A DNA stretch of 64,000 nucleotides from Sorangium cellulosum (GTDB lineage: Bacteria > Myxococcota_A > Polyangia > Polyangiales > Polyangiaceae). This document shows positions 14,680 to 24,300 of this stretch, piece by piece. Within the stretch, counting starts at the first letter, position 1. The number at the start of each line of letters is the position of its first letter. Both the position numbers and the translations under genes were made by a program. The stretch spans positions 4,914,501-4,978,500 of the forward strand of contig NZ_CP012670.1 of the NCBI RefSeq assembly GCF_004135735.1. The letters are read 5' to 3'. The notes below the pieces were generated by a model that worked only from the letters and a program-made list of their open reading frames with translations, did no database searches and had not been told where the DNA came from.

Positions 14680-17600
14680 CTACCCGCCCCGCGCCTCCGG
14701 CCCGGGCGGCCGGGAGAGCAGCCCCACGAGATCCTCGGTCGAGAGCCGGGCCGCCTCGTCCTTGCCGCGCAGGACCTCGGCCACGAGCGAGCGCTTCTCG
14801 GCGTGCAGCGCCAGCATCTTCTCCTCGATCGTCCCCAGCGCCACCAGGCGGTAGATGGTGACCGGCCGCGTCTGGCCCAGCCGGTGCGCGCGGTCCGAGG
14901 CCTGGTCCTCGACCGCGGGGTTCCACCACGGGTCGAGGTGGATGACGTTCGTGGCCGCGGTGAGGTTGAGGCCGAACCCCCCCGCCTTGAGCGAGATGAG
15001 GAACAGCGGCGCCGTGCCCTCCTGGAACGCGCACACCCGCTCGGCCCGCGCCGCGCGCGGCGTCCGGCCGTCGAGGTAGACGTACGCGACGCCGCGCGCC
15101 TCGAGCGCCTCGCGCGCGAGCGCGAGGTGCGAGGTGAACTGGCTGAAGACGAGCGCGCGCTGCCCCTCGGCGCAGAGCTCCTCGACGAGCTCCAGAAAGC
15201 GCGCGAGCTTGGACGAGCCGAGCTCGGAGCGCGGGTCGTGCAGGCGCGGGTGCGACGCGAGCAGCCGGAGCCGCGTGAGCGCCGCGAGGACCTCGACGCG
15301 CCGCTCCTGCTGCCGCAGCGCCGATCTCCGCGACTCGAGGTCGGAGAGGGCCGCGAGGCGCGCGTCCTCGTAGAGCTGCCACTCGGCGCTCGAGAGCACG
15401 ACCGGCACGCGCACCTCGGTGCGCGCCGGCAGCTCGGCCTCGACCTCGGCCTTCGTCCGCCGGAGGAGGAACGGGGCGAGCACGCGGGCGAGCGCGGGCG
15501 CCGCGGCGGGGTCGGCCTGCCGCTCGATCGGCGCGGCGTAGCGGCTCCGGAACGACTCCCAGCCGCCCAGGAGGCCGGGGAAGACGACCGCGAACAGGCT
15601 CCAGAGCTCGCCGAGGTGGTTCTCGATCGGCGTGCCCGAGAGCGCGCACCGGAAGTCCGCCTGGAGCGCCCGCGCGGCCCGGACGCGCTGGGTGGTCGCG
15701 TTCTTCAGGGCCTGGGCCTCGTCGAAGACGACCGTCGCGAAGCGCCGGGCGGACAGGCGCGCGGCGTCACGGACGAGCAGGCCGTAGCTGAGCACCAGCA
15801 CGTCGCCCGGCCCGAGCCACTCGAGCGCGTCGTCGCGGTCGGCCGCCTCCGCGTAGAGCGTGAGCCGCAGGGAGGGCGCGAAGCGCTCCGCCTCGGCCAC
15901 CCAGTTGAAGGCCACGGAGGTGGGCGCGACCACGAGCGCCGGCCCGAGCGCGCGGCGATCGAGCAGCAAGGCGAGGGCCTGCACGGTCTTGCCGAGGCCC
16001 ATGTCGTCGGCGAGCACGCCCCCCGCGCCCCACGCCGCGAGCCGCGAGAGCCAGCGGAAGCCGTCGACCTGGTACGGGCGGAGCTCGGCCCGGAGCGCCT
16101 CCGGGACCGCGGGCGAGAGCTCCCGCGCCGCCGCGACGCGCTCGACGAGCCGCCGGAAGGCGGCGTCCGCCTCGAGCGCGGCGCCGTCGGCCTCGAGCGC
16201 CCGCAGCGCCTCGGCGGCCGAGAGGCCCACCGAGAGGCCGTGCTGCGAGGCGTGGACGTGGTCCGACAGGCGCTCCAGGTGGCGGCGCAGGGCCTCGCTC
16301 AGCTCCACGTAGGTGTGGGCCGTGACCTCCACGTAGCGCTCCTTGCGCCGCGCCGAGTCGAGCAGCCGGGCCAGCGTCACCCGCTCGCCCTCCACGCTCA
16401 GGCCGCCGAGGACGCCGAACCACGCGCGCCGCCGCTCGAGCACGACCTTGAGCGCTCCGGGGCCGCCCGCGCCCACGACGCGCAGGGGCGTGCCCACCCA
16501 CTCGAGCTCGGGCGGGGGCGCGCGCCGCGCGCAGGCGGCGACGAGATCCAGCGCCCCCTCCGCGCTCGCGAAGCGAAACTGGAACCTCTGCGGAAGCGCC
16601 TCGGCCCCGGCCAGCGGGAGCTCGGCGGCGAGCGCCCGGAAGGCGTCCGCCTCCCGGTCGAGGTCGCGCACCGCGTGCAGGGCCCGCTCGCCGCGCCGCG
16701 CGAGCACGTCGCGCGCGCCCTCGCCCGGCACGAGGGCCGGGCTCTCGGGGAGCGGCCGCACGCGGAGCTCGACCTCGACCGCGCCGGCCGGCTGGGGCGT
16801 GAGGCGCAGGACCGGCGCGAGCGCCGCGGGGACCGACTCGCCCATGACGCTGCGGGGCATGGCGACCGGGAGGCGCTGCGCCCACCGCGCGAGCGCGCCG
16901 AGCAGGGCGCCGCGGCTCTCCGGCGGGAAGACGTGGCCCTCGCGCTGGAGCACGCCGAGCAGCGCGCGGAGCTCCGGCTTGACGTCGAGGAGCGTGAGCC
17001 GCCGCGCGTCCCTGTCCCAGTCCCAGAGGAAGAGCGCCTCCTCGGGCCGGGCCCGGCGCACGCGATCGAGCAGCGCGGCGGGCAGCGCCGTCCCGTCGAC
17101 GCCGGCGCTCACCCGCACGGCGCCGCCGCGCTCCTCCGCCACGAGGCCCACCGGCGCGCGCTCGATGCGCACCGCGACGTCGGGCGCCTCGCCGAGGACG
17201 AGGCGCGGGTGGCCGATGAGGGCCTCGAGCAGCGCCCGCGAGGCGAGGCCGTCGCCGTCGGGCAGGAGCGCGGCGACGCGGGCGTCGTCGGCGGAGAGCT
17301 TCGCGCCGTGCTCCTGGAGGAGGCGCCGGCGGGTGAGGCGCGTGCCCGCGCCGCCGCGCTGGCCCTTCCTGTTCAGGCGGTGGAGCCAGGGCGCGACCTC
17401 GACGCGGGCGTCGTCGAGGACGTCGAGGCGAAAGGTGATCTCGACGCCGGCGCGCGCCGCGGGGCCCTCGTCGAGGGCCCTGTCGAGCAGGAGGAGGGTG
17501 CGCTCCCAGGCGGGTCGATCGAGCTCCGCGAGCGCCTCGAAGAAGGCGTCGCCGGGGGGCTGGCGCAGCCAGCGCAGCGCGGCGTCGATGGCGGCGAGCG

Positions 17601-18225
17601 CGTGGACGCAGGCGCTCGCGCCGCAGGTGCACTCGGCGCGGAGCGCGCCGGGCGCGAGGCACAGCCGGGCCTCGGGCACGACGAAGCCGGGCGAAGCGGG
17701 CAGCGCCGACTCGAACGGCCGCGGGTCGTCGAGGCGGAAGCCGGGCAGCGCGGCGTCGAACCGGAGCGCGCCGGCCGCGAGCGCCCGGGCGGGGCGCGGG
17801 GCCACGGCGTCGGGCACGCGCGCGCGGAGCTCGCGGAGGCGCGCGTGAACGGCGCGGGCCCGCGGCTCCTCGGGCGGCTCGAGCAGCGCGGGGAGCGCCG
17901 CGCGCGCCTCGTCCGCCTCGGCGCGCGCGTCCTCGAGGAAGCGAACGACCAGGGACGGCAGGGCGTCCCGGAGGCGCGAGGGCGAGAGCCACGCGCGCGC
18001 GCCCGCGAGCGCCTCGGCGCTCGCGAGCTCGGTGAGGCGCCGCCGCGCGCCGAGCGCCCGCAGCTCGGGCCAGAGGGCGGGGTCGACGCCCGGCGCCAGC
18101 GCCTCGAGGTTGAGCCGGGCGACGTGGGTGATGCCGTGCTGCGAGAGCCAGGCGAGGAGGGCGGCGTGGGTCGCGAAGGGCGCCGTCCGCGCGACGGGCG
18201 CGGCGGCCTCGGGGGCATGGGCCAT
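14680..18225 (-). CDS. SNF2-family ATPase with SWIM zinc finger
   Basis: An 1181-aa Swi2/Snf2 ATPase (HepA/RapA-like bacterial group). Near residue 198 there is a SWIM-type zinc motif (Cys-x-Cys, then Cys-x-His). A long middle domain of unknown fold follows. The motor has Walker A Asp-Met-Gly-Leu-Gly-Lys-Thr near 742, the Asp-Glu-Ala-Gln box near 833, Ser-Gly-Thr-Pro-Ile-Glu-Asn, and the C-terminal helicase lobe with Arg-Ala-His-Arg-Leu-Gly-Gln near 1110. Such proteins translocate on DNA and remodel protein-DNA complexes, for example RNA polymerase. ATG 18225 gives the most natural start; no strong ribosome binding site is seen. It is divergent from the Pat-like gene across 199 bases. Confidence 0.9.
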   Translation of the reverse strand: MAHAPEAAAPVARTAPFATHAALLAWLSQHGITHVARLNLEALAPGVDPALWPELRALGARRRLTELASAEALAGARAWLSPSRLRDALPSLVVRFLEDARAEADEARAALPALLEPPEEPRARAVHARLRELRARVPDAVAPRPARALAAGALRFDAALPGFRLDDPRPFESALPASPGFVVPEARLCLAPGALRAECTCGASACVHALAAIDAALRWLRQPPGDAFFEALAELDRPAWERTLLLLDRALDEGPAARAGVEITFRLDVLDDARVEVAPWLHRLNRKGQRGGAGTRLTRRRLLQEHGAKLSADDARVAALLPDGDGLASRALLEALIGHPRLVLGEAPDVAVRIERAPVGLVAEERGGAVRVSAGVDGTALPAALLDRVRRARPEEALFLWDWDRDARRLTLLDVKPELRALLGVLQREGHVFPPESRGALLGALARWAQRLPVAMPRSVMGESVPAALAPVLRLTPQPAGAVEVELRVRPLPESPALVPGEGARDVLARRGERALHAVRDLDREADAFRALAAELPLAGAEALPQRFQFRFASAEGALDLVAACARRAPPPELEWVGTPLRVVGAGGPGALKVVLERRRAWFGVLGGLSVEGERVTLARLLDSARRKERYVEVTAHTYVELSEALRRHLERLSDHVHASQHGLSVGLSAAEALRALEADGAALEADAAFRRLVERVAAARELSPAVPEALRAELRPYQVDGFRWLSRLAAWGAGGVLADDMGLGKTVQALALLLDRRALGPALVVAPTSVAFNWVAEAERFAPSLRLTLYAEAADRDDALEWLGPGDVLVLSYGLLVRDAARLSARRFATVVFDEAQALKNATTQRVRAARALQADFRCALSGTPIENHLGELWSLFAVVFPGLLGGWESFRSRYAAPIERQADPAAAPALARVLAPFLLRRTKAEVEAELPARTEVRVPVVLSSAEWQLYEDARLAALSDLESRRSALRQQERRVEVLAALTRLRLLASHPRLHDPRSELGSSKLARFLELVEELCAEGQRALVFSQFTSHLALAREALEARGVAYVYLDGRTPRAARAERVCAFQEGTAPLFLISLKAGGFGLNLTAATNVIHLDPWWNPAVEDQASDRAHRLGQTRPVTIYRLVALGTIEEKMLALHAEKRSLVAEVLRGKDEAARLSTEDLVGLLSRPPGPEARGG

Positions 18226-18424
18226 GGGGGTGGGTGTGGAATGAGCGGGAAAGAGAGAACCGCAAGGGCGCAAGGGGCGCAAGGGAGGAATCTGCATCTC
18301 CCCGCGCCCGCCCGCGCCCCGGAGACGGCCGATGCATCCCGCCCGGCCCCATGGCAAGACAGCCGCCGGCGTCCCCGGGCGATGCGCCCGGAAGCGCCCG
18401 CCGCACCCCCCTGCGAGGAGCCTC

Positions 18425-21160
18425 ATGGTGGATCCCCTGCCCAAGACGGACCGTGCCCACGACGTGCTTCACCAGCAGTTTCACAGCCTGGATCCGATCT
18501 TCAAGCCCCGGAACGTCGCCGTCCTCGGCGCGACCGAGAGCAGCGGCGCCGTCGGCCGCACGGTCCTCTGGAACCTGATCAGCAACCCGTTCGGGGGGAC
18601 CGTGTTTCCGGTGAACCCGAAGCGGGCCAGCGTCCTCGGCATCAAGGCGTACCCGAACATCGCCGCCGTGCCGGCCAAGGTGGACCTGGCGGTCATCGTC
18701 ACGCCGGCCGCGACCGTGCCGGGGCTCATCGGCGAGTGCGTGGACGCCGGGGTCCCCGGCGCGATCGTCATCTCGGCCGGCTTCAAGGAGCTGGGCGCGC
18801 CGGGCGCGGCGCTCGAGCAGCAAGTCATGGAGCGCGCCCGCGGCAAGATGCGTATCGTCGGCCCGAACTGCCTCGGCGTCATGAACCCGATCGGCGGGCT
18901 CAACGCCACGTTCGCGAAGGGGCAGGCGCGGCCCGGCAAGGTGGCGTTCATCAGCCAGTCCGGCGCGCTCTGCACGGCGGTGCTCGACTGGAGCCTGAAG
19001 GAGCAGGTCGGCTTCAGCGCCTTCGTCAGCATCGGCTCGATGCTCGACGTGGGCTGGGGCGATCTCATCGATTATCTCGGCAACGACCCCAAGACCACCA
19101 GCATCCTCATCTACATGGAGTCGATCGGCGACGCGCGGTCGTTCCTGTCGGCCGCCCGCGAGGTGGCGCTCAACAAACCGATCATCGTGATCAAGCCCGG
19201 TCGCAGCGAGGCGGCGGCGAAGGCGGCGGCGTCGCACACAGGCTCGCTCACCGGCTCGGACGAGGTGCTCGACGCGGCGTTCCGCCGCGTGGGCGTGCTG
19301 CGCGTGAACGACATCGCCGACCTGTTCTCCATGGCCGAGACGCTGGCCAAGCAGCCGCGGCCGCGCGGCAACCGGCTCTGCATCGTCACCAACGCCGGCG
19401 GCCCGGGCGTGCTCGCGACCGACGCCCTCGTCGCGCACGGCGGCGAGCCGGCGCCGCTCTCGCCCGGGATCGTGAACGAGCTGAACGGCTTCCTCCCCGC
19501 CGCCTGGAGCCACAACAACCCCGTCGACGTGCTCGGCGACGCCGGCGCCGACCGGTACGCGAGGGCCCTTCAGGTCTGCGCCAAGGACCCGGACAACGAC
19601 GGCGTGCTCGTCATCCTCACCCCGCAGGACATGACCGAATCCACCCAGACCGCCGAGGCCCTGCGCAAGCTCGCGCAGCTCGACGGCAAGCCGGTCCTGG
19701 CGAGCTGGATGGGCGGCGTGGAGGTGGAGGCGGGCAAATCGATCCTGAACCGCGCCGGGATCCCGACGTTCGAGTACCCCGACGTCGCCGCGCGCGCGTT
19801 CTGCTCCATGTACCGCTACACGTACAACCTCAGGGGCCTGTACGAGACGCCGAGCCTGGACGAGCGGGCGGTCGGGGTCGATCGCGAGAAGGCCTGTGCG
19901 CTCGTCGCCGCCGTCCGCGCGTCCGGCCGGACGCTGATGGACGAGCACGAGTCCAAGCATCTCATGGCCGCGTACGGCATCCCGACGGTGCCGACGGCCA
20001 CCGCCGGGACCGCGGACGAGGCCGCGGCCACGGCCCGGCAGATGGGGTATCCGGTCGTCCTCAAGCTGTACAGCAAGACGATCACCCACAAGACCGACGT
20101 GGGCGGCGTGAAGCTCGACCTCGCCGACGAGGGCGCCGTCCGCCGGGCGTTCGACGAGATCCGGGAGAGCGTCTCTCGGAGGGCCGGCGCGCAGCACTTC
20201 CAGGGTGTGACGGTGCAGCCGATGATCTCGCTGAACGATGCTTACGAGATCATCCTCGGCAGCTCCATCGATCCTCAGTTCGGCCCGGTGCTCCTGTTCG
20301 GGGCCGGCGGGCAGCTCGTGGAGGTCTTCCGGGACCGCTCGCTCGGCCTGCCGCCGCTCAACGCGACGCTGGCCCGGCGCATGATGGAACAGACCAGGAT
20401 CTACCGCGCCCTCAAGGGCGTGCGCGGCCGCGAGCCGGTGGACCTCGCGGCGCTGGAGCACCTGCTCGTGCGGTTCTCGCAGATGGTGATCGAGCAGCGA
20501 TGGATTCGTGAGATCGACATCAACCCGCTGGCCGTGAGCGCCGATCGCGTGATCGCCCTCGACGCGCGGGTCGTCCTGCACCCGCCCGACACGCCGGAGT
20601 CGGCGCTCCCGCGGTCGGCGATCCGCGAGTATCCCACGCAGTACGTGACCGAGATCACGAGCAAGGGTGGGCAGCGCTTCACGATCCGCCCGATCCGGCC
20701 CGAGGACGAGCCGCTGCTGGTCAAGTTTCACCAGAAGCTCTCGGAGCGGACCGTGCGGCTGCGGTACTTCTACCCGATGCAGCTCGATCGGCGCACGGCG
20801 CACGAGCGGCTGACGCGGGTCTGCTTCGTGGATTACGACCGCGAGATGGCGCTGGTCGTCGAGCGGCCGCCCGCGGACGGCGCGGAGCGCGAGATCATCG
20901 GCGTCGCCCGGCTGAGCAAGCTGCCGGGCACGGACGACTCGGAGTTCGCCATCCTGGTCAGCGACGATCACCAGAACAAGGGGCTCGGGTCGAGGCTCCT
21001 CGGCATGCTCGTCCAGATCGCCCGCGACGAGGGGCTCGCCCGCATCAGCGCCGACATCATGGCCGAGAACCAGGAGATGCAGCGCGTCGCGCAGAAGCTC
21101 GGGTTCCGGCTGGCGCGTGATCTGGAGGACTCGACCGTGAGGGCCGAGCTCACGCTCTAG
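18425..21160 (+). CDS. Pat-type protein: NDP-forming acyl-CoA synthetase domain fused to GNAT acetyltransferase
   Basis: A 911-aa protein built as CoA-binding domain (about 10-140), succinyl-CoA-ligase-like domain (150-470), ATP-grasp domain (about 508-715) and GNAT domain (about 750-911). The GNAT acetyl-CoA loop reads Gln-Asn-Lys-Gly-Leu-Gly-Ser-Arg. The layout is that of protein lysine acetyltransferases such as Salmonella Pat, whose synthetase half is a sensor and no longer makes acyl-CoA. Here Ser-His-Thr-Gly-Ser-Leu-Thr-Gly-Ser-Asp near residue 270 keeps a histidine at the position of the phospho-His of active acetyl-CoA synthetases, so residual ligase activity is possible. ATG 18425 has GAGGAG just upstream. 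Likely role: acetylation of metabolic enzymes such as acetyl-CoA synthetase (inference). Confidence 0.9.
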   Translation: MVDPLPKTDRAHDVLHQQFHSLDPIFKPRNVAVLGATESSGAVGRTVLWNLISNPFGGTVFPVNPKRASVLGIKAYPNIAAVPAKVDLAVIVTPAATVPGLIGECVDAGVPGAIVISAGFKELGAPGAALEQQVMERARGKMRIVGPNCLGVMNPIGGLNATFAKGQARPGKVAFISQSGALCTAVLDWSLKEQVGFSAFVSIGSMLDVGWGDLIDYLGNDPKTTSILIYMESIGDARSFLSAAREVALNKPIIVIKPGRSEAAAKAAASHTGSLTGSDEVLDAAFRRVGVLRVNDIADLFSMAETLAKQPRPRGNRLCIVTNAGGPGVLATDALVAHGGEPAPLSPGIVNELNGFLPAAWSHNNPVDVLGDAGADRYARALQVCAKDPDNDGVLVILTPQDMTESTQTAEALRKLAQLDGKPVLASWMGGVEVEAGKSILNRAGIPTFEYPDVAARAFCSMYRYTYNLRGLYETPSLDERAVGVDREKACALVAAVRASGRTLMDEHESKHLMAAYGIPTVPTATAGTADEAAATARQMGYPVVLKLYSKTITHKTDVGGVKLDLADEGAVRRAFDEIRESVSRRAGAQHFQGVTVQPMISLNDAYEIILGSSIDPQFGPVLLFGAGGQLVEVFRDRSLGLPPLNATLARRMMEQTRIYRALKGVRGREPVDLAALEHLLVRFSQMVIEQRWIREIDINPLAVSADRVIALDARVVLHPPDTPESALPRSAIREYPTQYVTEITSKGGQRFTIRPIRPEDEPLLVKFHQKLSERTVRLRYFYPMQLDRRTAHERLTRVCFVDYDREMALVVERPPADGAEREIIGVARLSKLPGTDDSEFAILVSDDHQNKGLGSRLLGMLVQIARDEGLARISADIMAENQEMQRVAQKLGFRLARDLEDSTVRAELTL

Positions 21161-21382
21161 AGCCCCTGTTACACCGCCCACATCCGCGGCCGCGCCCCGT
21201 CCAGCGACAGCGCGCGCGCACATCGACCTCCCCCCGATCCATGACGGCGCAAACGCGGTGAGGCGCGCGGCGCGGGCCCACTCCTGGTCACGCGCGGCAG
21301 CACAGATTGGGCTTGACAGGACGCGTGGCGCCTGCGTCTTCTAGGTGTCCACATCCACGTTCGAAGACGGAGAGAGCTCGAG

Positions 21383-24300
21383 ATGGCGGGCGCAGCGTTT
21401 CATGTGCCTCGGTTCACGATCACCTCGGAGATCCAGCAGGGCTCCGACGCCGTGCTGTACCGCGGCCACCGAAACGCCGATCGTGCGCCGGTGGTGATCA
21501 AGCTCCCGAGGAGCGATCGCCCCGACCCGAAGGTGCTCGCCAAGCTCAGACACGAGCACGGCATCCTGAAGGATCTCTCGCTGACAGGCGTCGTGAGGAC
21601 TCACGGCCTCGAGAAGCACGGCGGCGGCCTCGCGCTCATCCTCGAAGACTTCGGCGGCACCCCTCTCGATATCCTCCTGAAGACGCGGAGGCTCGATCTC
21701 GAGTCCACGCTGAAAGTCGCCTCCTCGGTGGCGGACGCGCTGGCGTCCATCCACCGGCACGGCGTCATCCACAAGGACATCAAGCCGCACAACATCCTCG
21801 TTCGTCCAGACACGTGGTCGGCGCAGCTCATCGACTTCGGGATCGCCACCCGGCTCTCGCGGGAGACCCAGGGCGCCGGGCGCCCCGACACGCTGGAGGG
21901 GACGCTGGCGTACATGTCCCCGGAGCAGACGGGCCGGATGAACCGGGTCCTCGACGACCGCACCGACCTGTACTCCTTCGGCGTCACCCTGTACGAGATG
22001 TTGACCGGCGTCCTCCCCTTCCCGTCGACGGATCCGGTGGAGCTCGTCCACAGCCATATCGCGCGGAGGCCGGTCCCTCCGCACGAGGTCTCGCCCGAGA
22101 CCCCGCGGGTCGTCTCCGACATCGTGACGAAGCTCCTCGCCAAGGCCGCCGAGGATCGCTACGAGACCGCGAGCGGGCTCAAGGCCGATCTGGACGAGTG
22201 CCTGGCGACGCTCTCGTCGACGGGCCGCATCACGCCATTTCCGCTCGGCCGGCACGACCGGTCGGGCAAGCTCCGCCTCCCGCAGAGGCTCTATGGGCGC
22301 GAGGCGGAGGTGGCGGCGCTCGGGAGCGCGTGGCAGCGCGCGACCCAGGGCGCGGCCGAGCTCTTTCTGGTCTCCGGCTATGCGGGCGTCGGCAAATCGG
22401 CGCTGATCCAGGAGATACACCAGCTCATCGCCCGCGACGGGGGCGATTTCATCGCGGGGAAGTTCGATCAGCTCGACCGCGGCACGCCGTACGCGCCGAT
22501 CGCGCACGCGTTCCGGGAGCTCGTCCGGAAGCTCCTCGCGGAGCCCCGCGAGGCGCTCGCGGGCTGGAAGCGACGCCTGCAGCTCGCCCTCGGCGCGAAC
22601 GGGCAGCTCCTCGTCGACCTCGTGCCCGAGCTCGAGTTCCTGGTCGGGCCGCAGCCGAGCGTCCCGCCGCTCGGGCCCACGGAGTCGCAGAACCGCTTCG
22701 CGCTCCTCTTCCAGCGCTTCCTGCGCGCCGTCGCCACCCGGGACCGTCCGCTGGCGGTCTTCCTGGACGATCTCCAGTGGATCGATCCGGCGTCCTTGAA
22801 CCTCATCGAGCAGATGATGTCGGATCCGGACCGCGGTCACCTGCTCGTGCTGGCGGCCTATCGTAACAACGAGGTGGACGGGGCCCACCCGCTGACGCTC
22901 ACCCTGGAGCGGCTCCGGAAGGCCGGGGCCGCCGTGTCGGAGATCGGGCTCGGGCCGCTCTCCCTTCCGGACGCCACGCAGCTCGTCGCCGACGCCCTGG
23001 GCTGCGACAAGGGGCCGATCGCGCCGCTCGCAGAGCTGGTGTGGGACAAGACGCACGGCAATCCATTCTTCCTGAGCCAGTTCCTCGGAGCGCTCGAGCA
23101 GGAGGCGCTCCTCGCCTTCGACGCGCCCTCGGGCCGATGGACCTGGGATATCGAGCGCGTCCGGCGGCGGATGGTCACGGACAACGTGGTCGACTTCATG
23201 GCGGGCAAGATCCTGCGCCTGCCGGAGCGCACCCGACATGCGTTGAGCCTCGCCGCCTGCATGGGTCACCGGTTCGACCTGAGCTCGCTCTCGATCCTCT
23301 GCGAGCGACCGCCGGCCGAGGTCGCCGCGGATCTCTGGGAGGCGCTGCGCGAGGGCCTCGTCCTGCCCCTCCACGCCGAGTACCGCTTCCTGGACGGCCG
23401 CGCGGAGCAGGACGCGGCGGTCTCCGAGATGTTCCACGTCGCCTACAGGTTCATGCACGACCGGGTGCAGCAGGCGGCCTATTCGCTCGTCGGGGAGGCC
23501 GAGAAGCAGGCGGCGCACCTCGGGATCGGGCGGCTCCTGCGGGCGAGGAGCGACGCCGAGCCGCGGGACGAGGCCCTGTTCGAGATCGCGAACCACCTGA
23601 ACCTCGGCGCCGCGCTGATCGAGGATCCGGGCGAGCGGCTCGGCCTCGCGCGCCTCGATCTCGCCGCGGGCCGGAAGGCCAAGGCGTCCGCGGCCTACGC
23701 GGCGGCCGCCGGCTACCTCCGGGCCGGCCAGTCCGTGCTCGGCGCGGCGGCCTGGGAGGAGGACCACGCGCTCGTGTTCGCGCTCCACATGGAGCGGGCC
23801 GAGTGCGAGTACGCGATCGGGGCGTTCGACGCGGTGGAGTCCTCGCTCGACCCCCTCCTCGGACATGCGAAATCCCAGGTCGACGAGGTGCGGGTCCGAA
23901 GGCTCAGCATCGCTGTTTGCTGCGCGAGGAACCAGTTCGACAGGGCCATCGAGGTCGGCCGGGCGGCGCTCTCGCGCTTCGGGATCGAGCTGCCCGAGAC
24001 CCCCGAGGCGTGCCAGGCGGCGGCGGACGCGGAGATCGCGCGGGCGCAGGCGATGCTGGTCGGGCGGCGGATCGAGGACCTGCTGCACGCGCCCCTGATG
24101 ACCGATCCCGACAAGAGGGCGGCGATGCCGATCCTGAGGATCCTGGCCCCCGTCGCCTACATGGTCGACGCCAGGCTCGTCGCCTTCATCATGGCCAGGG
24201 AGATGACGCTCTCCCTGCAATACGGCCTCTCGGAGCAGTCGCCCGGCATCTTCGGAGCGTATGCCGTCCTCCTGAGCGGCTGGCTGAGCTCGTACGAGCA

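Noticed and set aside
14392..20511. A plus-strand open frame of about 2000 codons
   Set aside because: It runs antisense to the SNF2 and then out of frame through the Pat-like gene; its product is Arg/Glu/Ala-rich without any motif, as expected of a stop-free shadow in very GC-rich DNA.
15767..21223. A minus-strand open frame of about 1800 codons
   Set aside because: It covers the opposite strand of the Pat-like gene and the wrong frame of the SNF2 gene; both real genes have clear domains, this one has none.
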